NCBI GenBank assembly: GCA_045646245.1
Contig: JAZRKJ010000099.1
Coordinates: 1-36,615, forward strand
DNA from: SIG607 sp045646245
GTDB taxonomy: Bacteria; Bacillota; Clostridia; Oscillospirales; Acutalibacteraceae
Length of the DNA stretch: 36,615 nucleotides
Reading direction: 5' to 3'
The position numbers and the translations under genes were made by a program. Below are positions 29,086 to 36,615 of this stretch, one piece after another (position 1 is the first letter of the stretch; every line of letters starts with the position of its first letter). The notes below the pieces were generated by a model. The model did not search any database. It saw nothing but the letters and a program-made list of their open reading frames with translations, and had not been told where the DNA came from.

Positions 29086-31101
29086 TTAGTTATCACTGTT
29101 TTTAATAAGACGTGTGATTTGTTTTTTTAGTTCACTGTGTTCTGCTTTTTCCAAAAGCGGGTCGGAAGCGATTACTTCGCTTGCCGCAGCGGAAGCCTGA
29201 CGAAGTAAAAACATATCGTTGTTAAGGTCGGCTATTTTAAGTTCGGGTAGTCCGTGTTGACGGCGTCCCATAAAATCACCGGGGCCGCGCATTTTAAGGT
29301 CTTTATCGGCAATTTCAAAACCGTCGCTCGTTTTGCACATGGTTTGCAGTCGCTGGTTTTTAATGTTTTCCGAAACAAAAATACAGGTTGATTTGTGCTT
29401 TCCTCTGCCGATTCGTCCTCTTAATTGGTGCAGCGCGCTCATACCGAAGCGTTCGGCGTTTTCAATTACCATTACGGTAGCGTTGGGAACGTCTATACCT
29501 ACTTCAATAACGGTTGTACAAACAAGAAGCTGAATTTTTCCGTCTTTAAAATCGGACATTACGGCTTCTTTTTCGCTTGCTTTCATTTTTCCGTGGAGCA
29601 ACCCAACCTTATAATTATTGAATTCATTACCGGATATGTTATGAAAATATTCTTGGGCGCTTACAAGTCCTGAATCGTTGTCTTCAACAAGAGAGCATAC
29701 AATATATGCTTGTCTGCCTGAATCGATATGCTTTTTAATAAAGTTATAAATTCTTGTGCGGTAATCGGGAGTAACGCAGTAGCTTTCTATAACTTGGCGG
29801 TTTTTGGGGTATTCGTCAATTATGCTTAAATCTAAATCCCCGTAAACTATAAGAGCAAGGGTGCGGGGAATGGGAGTTGCAGACATAACGAGTCTGTGAG
29901 GCATATTTCCCTTTGAGGAAAGCTTTGCCCTTTGTACTACGCCGAAACGGTGCTGCTCGTCGGTAACGACCAGCCCTAAATTATTAAATTCAACCCCATC
30001 ACTTATCAGCGCGTGGGTTCCTATGGCTACGTCAATTTCGCCGTTTATAAGTTGATTTTTAATCTTGCGCTTATTGGCGGCGGTAAGTGAGCCGGTAACA
30101 AGACCGCATTTAATACCCGTGCCTTCAAAGAAACTGCTAAAGGTCTTAAAATGCTGTTCCGCAAGTATTTCGGTTGGAGCCATTACCGCTGACTGATAAC
30201 CGTTTTTAAAAAGTGTATAGCAAAGCGCGGCGGCAACTGCGGTTTTGCCGCTGCCTACGTCACCTTGAATCAGTCTGTTAAGCGGATAGCCCGACATCAT
30301 ATCGGCAATGCACTCTTTGGTAACGCGTACCTGCGCAGAAGTGGGAGTAAAGGGAAGAAGAGCAAAAAAATCGTCGCTGAAATCAGTCTTTACAGGAACG
30401 CTGCTTTCTTTTTTTACCTTTGCCTTAAGGGAGGAAAACGCCGCTTGTAAAGTAAAAAGTTCTTCAAAAACAAGGCGCTTTTTTGCCGCGTCCCGCGCAA
30501 CTGCAGAAGTGGGGAAATGTATGTTTTTAAGGGCGTATTCAAGTTCGCAAAGCCCGTACTTTTTGCGGATAATCGGAGGAATAGGGTCTTCACCTATACC
30601 AAGTTCAAAGGCGTTTGCAACCATACGGGAAACGTCTTTTGAAGTGAGTCCGGAAGTTAATGGATAAACGGCTTGAAGCTTTGGGGCATCGTCGCTTATT
30701 ATTACGGGGGAAGAAAAAACGGGCTCGAAAATACTGCCTTGGGCGGTTCCGCTTATAATATATTCTTTGTCAGGTTTAATATAAAACGGAGTATTTTTTA
30801 AATGGTATAAAATTATTTTTGCCTGACCGCTGATATCACGTACTAAAAAGGTGGAACGCGAAGTATTTTTGCGGTAAAGGTTTTCGGTTTTAGGGGTGCC
30901 GGATAATTTTGCTTTTATGCAATAATTATTTCCGGGCACTATATCGGCTATGGCGGTGATATTTGTGTAATCGTGATAATCCCGTGGATAAAAACGTAAA
31001 AGGGCATCGACAGAGTCAATGCCCAACTTACCAAGTAAGTCGGCACGTTTTTCGCCGATACCCCTTATATCTAAAATATTTCTGTTGTTTTCGCTACACA
31101 T
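29086..31101 (-). CDS. recG: ATP-dependent DNA helicase RecG
   Basis: RecG reverses stalled replication forks and processes branched DNA. The product of 671 residues has an N-terminal wedge/OB domain (DIRGIGEKRADLLGKLGI, then YPRDYHDYTNI), Walker A GDVGSGKTAVAAAL, the DEQHRFGV box, TATPIPRTL (motif III), and C-terminal motifs with CTTVIEVGIDVPNA and HQLRGRIGRGKHKS, ending in the TRG region DLKMRGPGDFMGRRQHG. ATG 31101 is one base after the yloV stop and is preferred; an in-frame TTG at 31110 would add three residues. Downstream is the response regulator. Confidence 0.97.
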   Translation of the reverse strand: MCSENNRNILDIRGIGEKRADLLGKLGIDSVDALLRFYPRDYHDYTNITAIADIVPGNNYCIKAKLSGTPKTENLYRKNTSRSTFLVRDISGQAKIILYHLKNTPFYIKPDKEYIISGTAQGSIFEPVFSSPVIISDDAPKLQAVYPLTSGLTSKDVSRMVANAFELGIGEDPIPPIIRKKYGLCELEYALKNIHFPTSAVARDAAKKRLVFEELFTLQAAFSSLKAKVKKESSVPVKTDFSDDFFALLPFTPTSAQVRVTKECIADMMSGYPLNRLIQGDVGSGKTAVAAALCYTLFKNGYQSAVMAPTEILAEQHFKTFSSFFEGTGIKCGLVTGSLTAANKRKIKNQLINGEIDVAIGTHALISDGVEFNNLGLVVTDEQHRFGVVQRAKLSSKGNMPHRLVMSATPIPRTLALIVYGDLDLSIIDEYPKNRQVIESYCVTPDYRTRIYNFIKKHIDSGRQAYIVCSLVEDNDSGLVSAQEYFHNISGNEFNNYKVGLLHGKMKASEKEAVMSDFKDGKIQLLVCTTVIEVGIDVPNATVMVIENAERFGMSALHQLRGRIGRGKHKSTCIFVSENIKNQRLQTMCKTSDGFEIADKDLKMRGPGDFMGRRQHGLPELKIADLNNDMFLLRQASAAASEVIASDPLLEKAEHSELKKQITRLIKNSDN

Positions 31102-31102
31102 A

Positions 31103-32776
31103 TTATTCAACCGAAAGGAAGTAATAATAGATTGGCTGACCGCCTCTGATTACGGTGATTTCCACCTTGTCACCGTATTTTGCGTTAAGATCGGCTTCAA
31201 CCCTTGCGGCTTGCTCTGCGGTAACGTCTTCACCGTAGATGACGGTAAGGAACTCGCTGTCACGCTTAAGCATAACCTTTACAAGACGTGCAACAGACTT
31301 TTCAAGGTCGGTTTCGGTGAAGGCAATTTTACCGTTGTTCATACAAAGGAGTTCGCCCTTCTTGATTTTGTGACCGTCAAAGTCGGAATCACGAGCGGCA
31401 AAGGTGATAGAACCGGTTGCGATACGTTCGCACGCTTCGGACATAGCAATAGCATTCTTTTCTTCCTTTTCATCGGGATCAAAAGCAAGCATTGCGGCAA
31501 TACCCTGAGGAATTGTACGGGAATGGATAACTATAACTTTTCGTGTACTAAGCGGAATTGCTTGCTCCGCAGCCATTATAATGTTCTTGTTATTGGGAAG
31601 AACAAATACCGTTTCTGCGGGCGTAGCTTCAATTGCGCGAAGAATATTATCGGTGCTGGGGTTCATAGTCTGACCGCCGCTTACCAATGTGTCAACGCCA
31701 AGGTCCTTGAAAAGCTCTTCAAGTCCGTCACCTGCACATACAGAAACAAAACCAAAGGGATTGGTTTTTTCAGCGGGAGTGAAGGTTTCGGTACGGGTGC
31801 TGTTTTGCGCCGGCTTTTTAGATGCGTTTTTGCTGTCGTGCTTTGCCTTTTCGTGTTGGTCGCGCATATTTTCAATTTTAAGGTTAACAAGCTGACCAAA
31901 GGTAAGAGCATTTTCAATAGCGTTACCGGGGTGGTCGGTGTGAACGTGAACCTTAATTATTTCTTCGTCGTCAACTACAACTACGCAGTCACCGATAGTT
32001 TCAAGATAAGCGCGGAGTTCAGCGGGTTCTTTAGTAACTTCGCTGTTGCGGTTAACTATAAATTCGGTACAGTAAGTGAAGGTGATTTCGCCTTCAAATT
32101 CACCTGCGGCATTTCTTTCGGCCTCGTCTTTGCTTTCTTCAACCTGAGCGTGTGCGGGAGCAATGATAACGCCGTCTTTGAATACCGAAAGCATACCTTC
32201 GAGAATTACTACGAAACCTTGACCGCCTGCATCAACAACACCTGCTTTTTTGAGAACAGGGAGAAGCTCGGGGGTTTGAGCTAAAGCTGTTTTAGCGCCT
32301 TCAAGAGCCGCTTCAAATACGCCGAGCGTGTCAAGACCGTTTTTATAAGCCTTTGTTGCGTATTCGCTTGCGATTCTTGCAACGGTAAGAATGGTACCTT
32401 CGGTAGGCTTCATAACGGCTTTATATGCGGCTTCAACGCCAAGGGCAAAAGCGTTTTTCAGATTTTCGGGTTCAACGTTATCCTGACCTTTAAAACCGTT
32501 TGCAAAGCCACGGAAGAGAAGGGAAGTAATAACGCCTGAATTACCCCTTGCGCCACGAAGTAACGCGGCGGCGGTAATGGAAGCAACCTTTCCTGCTGTT
32601 TCACCCTCAACTCTTGAAAGCTCACGGGCGGCATTGGAAAGGGTCATAGACATATTTGTACCGGTATCACCGTCGGGAACCGGGAAAACGTTTAAATCGT
32701 CAACTTGTTTCTGCTTGTTAGAAATGTTGTTGGCAGCAGAGATAATAGCATCTCTGAGAATATTTCCGTTAAACAT
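31103..32776 (-). CDS. yloV: DAK2-domain protein, YloV/FakA-like
   Basis: The 557-residue protein has an N-terminal DhaL-like domain with the nucleotide/Mg motif VPDGDTGTNMSMTL and RGARGNSGVITS, a middle domain (KAGVVDAGGQGFVVILEGML, then VHVHTDHPGNAIENALTFG), and a C-terminal domain with QTMNPSTDNILRAIE and VLPNNKNIIMAA. This is the architecture of fatty acid kinase subunit FakA, which phosphorylates fatty acids held by a FakB (DegV) partner. No degV gene is visible here. GAGGTGAATCG precedes the ATG. It is flanked by the Asp23 gene and recG, the common Firmicutes order. Confidence 0.94.
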   Translation of the reverse strand: MFNGNILRDAIISAANNISNKQKQVDDLNVFPVPDGDTGTNMSMTLSNAARELSRVEGETAGKVASITAAALLRGARGNSGVITSLLFRGFANGFKGQDNVEPENLKNAFALGVEAAYKAVMKPTEGTILTVARIASEYATKAYKNGLDTLGVFEAALEGAKTALAQTPELLPVLKKAGVVDAGGQGFVVILEGMLSVFKDGVIIAPAHAQVEESKDEAERNAAGEFEGEITFTYCTEFIVNRNSEVTKEPAELRAYLETIGDCVVVVDDEEIIKVHVHTDHPGNAIENALTFGQLVNLKIENMRDQHEKAKHDSKNASKKPAQNSTRTETFTPAEKTNPFGFVSVCAGDGLEELFKDLGVDTLVSGGQTMNPSTDNILRAIEATPAETVFVLPNNKNIIMAAEQAIPLSTRKVIVIHSRTIPQGIAAMLAFDPDEKEEKNAIAMSEACERIATGSITFAARDSDFDGHKIKKGELLCMNNGKIAFTETDLEKSVARLVKVMLKRDSEFLTVIYGEDVTAEQAARVEADLNAKYGDKVEITVIRGGQPIYYYFLSVE

Positions 32777-32789
32777 CGATTCACCTCAA

Positions 32790-33140
32790 TTATTCTTTGA
32801 TGCCGTCTACCTTAACCGTTACTTTTTTAACTTCAATACCGGTTGTTTCGGCGACAACGTATTTGACCTTATGGACAATACTTTTGGCAATAGCGTTAAT
32901 GTTCATACCGTAGATTACAACAATATGAAGAACAACGTTAATTTGGTCGGCATTTCCCGTAACGGTAACACCTTTCTCGATTTTTTCCTTTTTGGAAATA
33001 ATTGAGAATAAACGTTGCTTTCTGCCATTGGGCATCATACCTGCGACGCCGAAGCAGGAAGTAACCGCTTGACCGATAAGCTTAGAAAGATAGTTCTTTG
33101 AAAGGGTAACGGTGCCGGTCATGGTTTCGTAAGAAATCAT
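32790..33140 (-). CDS. yloU: Asp23/Gls24 family envelope stress protein, YloU-like
   Basis: The 116-residue protein has the Asp23 fold pattern: GTVTLSKNYLSKLIGQAVTSCFGVAGM at the start, KGVTVTGNADQINVVLHIVVIYGMNINAIAKSIVHKVKYVV in the middle, and VKKVTVKVDGIKE at the end. Members are small cytoplasmic or membrane-linked proteins connected to alkaline or envelope stress. It is directly upstream of yloV (13-base gap), as in most Firmicutes, though the usual divergent rpmB is missing. AGGAGG precedes ATG 33140. Confidence 0.93.
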   Translation of the reverse strand: MISYETMTGTVTLSKNYLSKLIGQAVTSCFGVAGMMPNGRKQRLFSIISKKEKIEKGVTVTGNADQINVVLHIVVIYGMNINAIAKSIVHKVKYVVAETTGIEVKKVTVKVDGIKE

Positions 33141-33166
33141 AATAAAGTCCTCCTAATAATAGAGTT

Positions 33167-34741
33167 TCAGTTTTCTAAAGACATAAATAAATCATCAGCA
33201 GATGCTGCTTTAATTTCGCCTATATCGTTGCTGTAAAACAGTACTCCCGAACGATAACAAAGGGGAATAACAGGTAACTGTGCGCCTACAGCAGATACAA
33301 CTTCCGATAAAGTAACGGTACCGTTTCTGTAACGGCGAACAAGCTCCGACAAATCGTTACTGTAAATTACTTCACCGTTTTCGTCACCGTTTTCATCACC
33401 GGTTTCGTCGGTATCCGTAACGTCGGAAGCGGTTCCCGGAATTCCGTAAGCACAGCTTCCGCCGGGAAGAATAAGCTGGGAAATATCGAAGTTGTTGTTT
33501 ATTTTAACTTCGGCAAGGTAAAGTTGAAAGCTGCCGGAGGAGAGCGCATCAACGTACTGTTGGTACGGAAGCGCCCTTACGGTTATGCGTATACCCACTT
33601 CACGAAGCTGGGAAACAATAAGCTTTGCCGCTTCCTGCTGGGATACGTTTTCAGAATTTATAAGCAAGGAAAAATCAAGTGCTTTTCCTGCGCTGTTACT
33701 TCTGTAACCGGAGGTATCTAACTTATTATAACCGATTTCTTCCAAATTCTCAATAGCAATTTTTATATTTGCCGAAGTTTCTATACTGCTTAAGTTCTCT
33801 TCGCTTTTTAAAGCGGGGGTCAAAGGGCCGGTTGCGGGCAGCGCATTACCGTAGTATGCGTTGGTGGCAATTTTATTTCTGTCAAGGGCGGCAGAAATAC
33901 TGTAGCGGATTTTCGGCTCCTTGAAAACCGAATGCCGAAGGTTTAACCCTAAGTAAATAAGGCGGTTTTGGTTAATGGTTATTTTTTTACCGTCCATACG
34001 GAAGATTTTGCCGTCTCCCGTGTTTGCGTAATAAAAGTCGGTAGCACCCACTTCAACGTAATGGGATACCGAATCGCTGTCAGGCGCATTTATAAGGTTG
34101 ATTGTACCGAAACGTGAAGGCGCACCGTAATAATTAGGATTAAGCCCGAGCTTGGTTTTTTCTTCGTTTAATAAATAGCGTCCTGCGCCGATAGGCGGAA
34201 AAAGCACCGAGTCTTGGTCGTAAACCTTGTCGCTGTCTTTCTTTAAAACAGGAAAGCTTAAAAGGTTAACGAAATAAGGGTCGCAATAACTAAGCGTAAA
34301 GGTGACGGTGTTATTTAATACTGAAACAGTTTTAGCGTGTGCAAGGGAGGAAGAATAAACCGCGGATTTTTTTGCCAAATTAAATGAGTAAACCACGTCT
34401 TCTCCCGACACAGGGCTTCCGTCGGAAAACTTTGCGCTTCTTAAAGTAACCGTCCATTCTTTGCCGTTTTGCTCCGCACTTTGCGCCAAAGCGTAAATAG
34501 GGCTGAAATTATTGTCTAATTTCACAAGCGGTTCAAAAAGCAACTGGCAAAGCTCCATATTAACTTTTGTTGTAAGAGTATACGGGTTAAAGGTGTCATT
34601 GGCGCAATAAAGTAGATTAGCGCTTATTTTTTCGGTGCCCGATATACCTTGGTTTGGTTTTGCGCTTTCTTCTTTGCAACTGCACAGAGTTAAACTTAAG
34701 CAGATTGCCATAAGTAAAGCTATAATTCTTTTTGGCTTCAA
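33167..34741 (-). CDS. Oligopeptide-type solute-binding lipoprotein (SBP_bac_5)
   Basis: The 524-residue protein starts with TTG 34741 behind AAGGAGAATTTCTTT. Residues 1-22 are a lipoprotein signal peptide with the lipid-modified Cys22 in LCSC. The mature part has OppA/DppA-like motifs: LCQLLFEPLVKLDNNFSPIYALAQSAE in the first lobe, WTVTLRSAKFSDGSPVSGEDVVYSF, and later LIYLGLNLRHSVFKEPKIRYSISAALDR. An acidic Asp/Glu-Gly-Asp insert (about residues 440-455) is unusual. No permease or ATPase partner gene is adjacent. It lies between ymdB and the Asp23 gene, 26-29 bases on each side, so it seems to be co-transcribed. Confidence 0.9.
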   Translation of the reverse strand: MKPKRIIALLMAICLSLTLCSCKEESAKPNQGISGTEKISANLLYCANDTFNPYTLTTKVNMELCQLLFEPLVKLDNNFSPIYALAQSAEQNGKEWTVTLRSAKFSDGSPVSGEDVVYSFNLAKKSAVYSSSLAHAKTVSVLNNTVTFTLSYCDPYFVNLLSFPVLKKDSDKVYDQDSVLFPPIGAGRYLLNEEKTKLGLNPNYYGAPSRFGTINLINAPDSDSVSHYVEVGATDFYYANTGDGKIFRMDGKKITINQNRLIYLGLNLRHSVFKEPKIRYSISAALDRNKIATNAYYGNALPATGPLTPALKSEENLSSIETSANIKIAIENLEEIGYNKLDTSGYRSNSAGKALDFSLLINSENVSQQEAAKLIVSQLREVGIRITVRALPYQQYVDALSSGSFQLYLAEVKINNNFDISQLILPGGSCAYGIPGTASDVTDTDETGDENGDENGEVIYSNDLSELVRRYRNGTVTLSEVVSAVGAQLPVIPLCYRSGVLFYSNDIGEIKAASADDLFMSLEN

Positions 34742-34770
34742 AAGAAATTCTCCTTACACCTATATATATA

Positions 34771-35556
34771 CTAACTAATATTTATTATCTGAACGGCGGT
34801 GGTCATTCCGGTATTCTTGTCAATATCGAAAATACAGCCGTTAAGCATACATTCTCCGTTCGCAAGGACAAATTTTTCGGTGGTATTTTTATCCTTTAAA
34901 CGGGAAATAATTATATCGCTTTTAACCCCCAACACACTTTGTATGGGACCGGTCATACCAAGGTCGGTAATATAACCCGTGCCGTTTGGTAAAATCTGAG
35001 CGTCGTTGGTTTGTACGTGGGTGTGGGTGCCCCAAAGGGCAGAAACCTTTCCGTCAAGGTAAATACCTAAGGCACGTTTTTCGCTGGTGGCTTCGGCGTG
35101 AAAATCAACGAGTATTATTTTTGCGCCCTCTTCTTTTGCGTGTTCAATAAGAGCATCAGCCTTTGCGAAGGGGGAAGAAGCGTTAAGATTTTCAAGGTAA
35201 ATAGTACCCGAAAGGTTTATGACTGCAACGCTGACAAAACCGCAGTCCACAAGGCAGTAACCGTTTCCCGAAAGCTCTTCGGGAAGATTATCCGGACGTA
35301 AAAGAAAATAGTTTTCTTCCATCATTGAGCAAATTTCTTTTCTTTTCAGGGAATGATTGCCCCCCGTTATAACGTCGGCGCCGCAAGAAAAAAGCATTTC
35401 TGCGCTGCCGGGAGTAATCCCGTTGCCGTCGGCGGAGTTTTCACCGTTAATTACGGTAAAATCAATATTATATTCTTTTTTAATTTTAGGCAAAAGCCTT
35501 CTTACGGTGTTACAGCCAATACTGCCGCAAACGTCACCTATAGTAAGTATTCTCAT
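34771..35556 (-). CDS. ymdB: YmdB-like metallophosphoesterase
   Basis: The 261-residue cytoplasmic enzyme has the YmdB pattern: IGDVCGSIGCNTVRRLLPKI, then NGENSADGNGITP, GGNHSLKRKEI (Asn-His), VDFHAEATSEKRALG and WGTHTHVQTNDAQILPNGTGYITDLGMTGP. B. subtilis YmdB is a cyclic-nucleotide phosphodiesterase affecting motility and biofilm switching; the activity here is inferred from motif conservation. Length (B. subtilis 264) is normal. A TTGACT/TAATAT promoter lies upstream, and it heads a possible seven-gene reverse-strand transcript. Confidence 0.95.
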   Translation of the reverse strand: MRILTIGDVCGSIGCNTVRRLLPKIKKEYNIDFTVINGENSADGNGITPGSAEMLFSCGADVITGGNHSLKRKEICSMMEENYFLLRPDNLPEELSGNGYCLVDCGFVSVAVINLSGTIYLENLNASSPFAKADALIEHAKEEGAKIILVDFHAEATSEKRALGIYLDGKVSALWGTHTHVQTNDAQILPNGTGYITDLGMTGPIQSVLGVKSDIIISRLKDKNTTEKFVLANGECMLNGCIFDIDKNTGMTTAVQIINIS

Positions 35557-35575
35557 TTTTTAACATTCTTTCTAC

Positions 35576-35589
35576 GTATGTGTACATAC
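35576..35589. promoter_or_regulatory. GTATGT-GT-ACATAC palindrome in the ymdB leader
   Basis: A perfect six-base inverted repeat with a two-base centre lies at the predicted start of the ymdB transcript, seven bases beyond the -10 box. A repressor site is possible; no regulator is assigned. Confidence 0.3.
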
Positions 35590-35595
35590 ATAATT

Positions 35596-35624
35596 ATATT
35601 ACTATAAATTGAGTGATAAGTCAA
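35596..35624 (-). promoter_or_regulatory. Promoter of the ymdB operon
   Basis: On the reverse strand TTGACT (35624-35619) and TAATAT (35601-35596) are spaced by 17 bases; the start would be near 35589, 33 bases before the ymdB ATG. No other good promoter was seen in the short gaps down to recG. Confidence 0.6.
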
Positions 35625-35641
35625 TTAAAAGCCTTGTAAGG

Positions 35642-35671
35642 TTGACAAGGTGTAAGAAAAAGTGATATATT
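35642..35671 (+). promoter_or_regulatory. Promoter of the PHP gene
   Basis: TTGACA (35642-35647), a perfect -35 box, is followed after 18 bases by TATATT (35666-35671). The expected start near 35678 is about 22 bases before ATG 35700. Confidence 0.7.
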
Positions 35672-35699
35672 ATTGATAATAAAATGCGAGGAGATTTTT

Positions 35700-36470
35700 A
35701 TGTACGCAAATTATCATACCCACACCTACCGTTGCTCTCACGCAACCGGTACTGAAGAAGAATATATAAAAAGAGCTATTGACGGTGGAATAAAAATAAT
35801 GGGATTTTCCGACCACGCTCCCGTAAACTGTGTTGAAGGCTATAAGGGCTGGTGGAGAGTTCAACCCGAGGATGCTAAGGAATACATTGATACTATCAAT
35901 TCTTTAAAGGAAAAGTACAAAGATAAAATTAAAATACACGTTGGCTTTGAAATGGAATATTACCCTGAGTATTTTGAAGAAATGTTAAAGTACGTAAAAG
36001 AGCTTGGGGCAGAATATATAATTATGGGCGAGCATTATATCGACGGCGACTGGAAAGAGACGTCTCACCATTCCAATCATCCCGGACGTACAGCGGAGGA
36101 ATTAAAAAATTACGTAGATACCGTTATTGAAGGTATGAAAACAGGGGAATATCTTTATGTTGCTCACCCCGATATGGTCTGTTTTGATAAAGGTGACGAA
36201 GTATACAAAAGAGAAGCTAAGCGCATTTGCACCGCCGCAAAGGAAATGGATATACCCCTTGAGCTTAATTTCCTTGGCATTTACGATAACCGTAACTATC
36301 CCGATGAACGCTTTTTAAAGGTAGCGGGGGAAGTGGGCTGTAAAATGATTTTCGGCTTTGACGCCCACGACCCGTATAGAGCATACGATGATAAATCGCT
36401 CGTTAAAGCAAAGGCACTTGCCGAAAAATATAACCTTAATATAATTGACGATTTAGAAGACAGATTTTAA
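35700..36470 (+). CDS. PHP-domain phosphatase, histidinol-phosphatase-like
   Basis: ATG 35700 follows GAGGAGATTTTT; an in-frame ATG at 35673 lies at the -10 box and is rejected. The 256-residue protein has the PHP metal motifs YHTHTYRCSH near the N-terminus, FSDHAP (residues about 38-43), GFEMEYYPEY, MGEHYIDGD, VAHPDMVCF and FGFDAHDPYRA. This is the layout of HisK-type histidinol phosphatases and related phosphoesterases. Other his genes are absent, so the substrate may differ from histidinol phosphate. It is a single gene with its own promoter and terminator, divergent from ymdB. Confidence 0.92.
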   Translation: MYANYHTHTYRCSHATGTEEEYIKRAIDGGIKIMGFSDHAPVNCVEGYKGWWRVQPEDAKEYIDTINSLKEKYKDKIKIHVGFEMEYYPEYFEEMLKYVKELGAEYIIMGEHYIDGDWKETSHHSNHPGRTAEELKNYVDTVIEGMKTGEYLYVAHPDMVCFDKGDEVYKREAKRICTAAKEMDIPLELNFLGIYDNRNYPDERFLKVAGEVGCKMIFGFDAHDPYRAYDDKSLVKAKALAEKYNLNIIDDLEDRF

Positions 36471-36504
36471 AAAGAAAAGGGGCTGTAAAAAAACAGTCTA
36501 AAAA

Positions 36505-36547
36505 ATCCGAGGTTCATGCGAAAGTGTGAGCCTCGGATACTTTTTTA
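36505..36547 (+). terminator. Terminator of the PHP gene
   Basis: ATCCGAGGTTCA (36505-36516) pairs with TGAGCCTCGGAT (36527-36538) with one G-U pair, ten-base loop, followed by ACTTTTTT. A smaller GCTGT/ACAGT hairpin lies just before it (about 36482-36498). The remaining sequence to the window end is A/T-rich with no supported gene. Confidence 0.85.
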
Positions 36548-36615
36548 ACAGAAATAGAATAAAATGTGTATAAATCAAGCAAAAATCCTGTTTTCATGGC
36601 ATAAAAAACTAAGCC

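Noticed and set aside
31019..32284. 421-codon forward frame
   Set aside because: It lies antisense to yloV and the recG start, and its cysteine- and phenylalanine-rich product is the shadow of the strongly supported reverse-strand genes.
36514..36615. Reverse-strand open frame of 34 codons running off the window edge
   Set aside because: It overlaps the PHP gene terminator, and a frame this short is easily open by chance; there is no recognisable motif.

Overview
The window looks like the chromosome of a low-GC anaerobic Firmicute of class Clostridia, probably in or near the gut Oscillospirales/Ruminococcaceae. The reasons are a complete S10-spc-alpha ribosomal protein superoperon in Clostridia order (rpsD inside the alpha operon, a KOW gene between map and infA), strong AGGAGG ribosome binding sites, common TTG/GTG starts, a BspA-type surface protein with a dockerin motif, and the YloU-YloV-RecG block. 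No rRNA, tRNA, CRISPR array, integrase or transposase was found.

Positions 1-2120 are accessory sequence. They hold the 3' end of an unknown gene, three small genes of unknown function (one soluble-tailed membrane protein, one membrane protein, one PH-like membrane protein), a tandem array of small hairpins, and a detached 3' end of an archaeal-type prolyl-tRNA synthetase gene that still has its terminator. A G-quadruplex motif and a 27-base alternating pyrimidine-purine tract follow.

Positions 2089-17832 are the ribosomal protein superoperon. A promoter and a ~250-nt structured leader precede rpsJ-rplC-rplD-rplW-rplB-rpsS-rplV-rpsC-rplP-rpmC-rpsQ-rplN-rplX-rplE-rpsN-rpsH-rplF-rplR-rpsE-rpmD-rplO-secY-adk-map-(KOW)-infA-rpmJ-rpsM-rpsK-rpsD-rpoA-rplQ, ending at a strong intrinsic terminator. 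The genes supply 50S and 30S proteins, the SecY channel, adenylate kinase, methionine aminopeptidase, IF-1 and the RNA polymerase alpha subunit. Hairpins sit in the few longer spacers (before rplB, rplO and rpoA). Several products are the zinc-binding forms (S14, L36, S4, Adk, and a four-cysteine L24).

Positions 17833-23190 hold a promoter with a SulP-type anion transporter lacking a STAS domain and a split ChrA pair, then a reverse-strand metallo-beta-lactamase-fold hydrolase preceded by an overlapping 57-codon gene, then a divergent pair: an XRE/Cro-type regulator and a secreted BspA-like leucine-rich repeat protein. Two near-identical 19-bp dyads, 53 bp apart, bracket the divergent promoters.

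Positions 23204-35556 are all on the reverse strand. From upstream: YmdB-like phosphodiesterase, an oligopeptide-type solute-binding lipoprotein, Asp23/Gls24 protein, YloV/FakA-like DAK2 protein, RecG, an OmpR-type response regulator and its histidine kinase. These are tightly packed and could form one transcript ending at a terminator near 27391. Downstream and apparently separately transcribed are an ABC ATPase, its large FtsX-type permease and a SanA/YdcF-type membrane protein; the two-component system next door is a likely regulator of this exporter. A forward-strand PHP-family phosphatase gene (35700-36470) with its own promoter and terminator ends the window.
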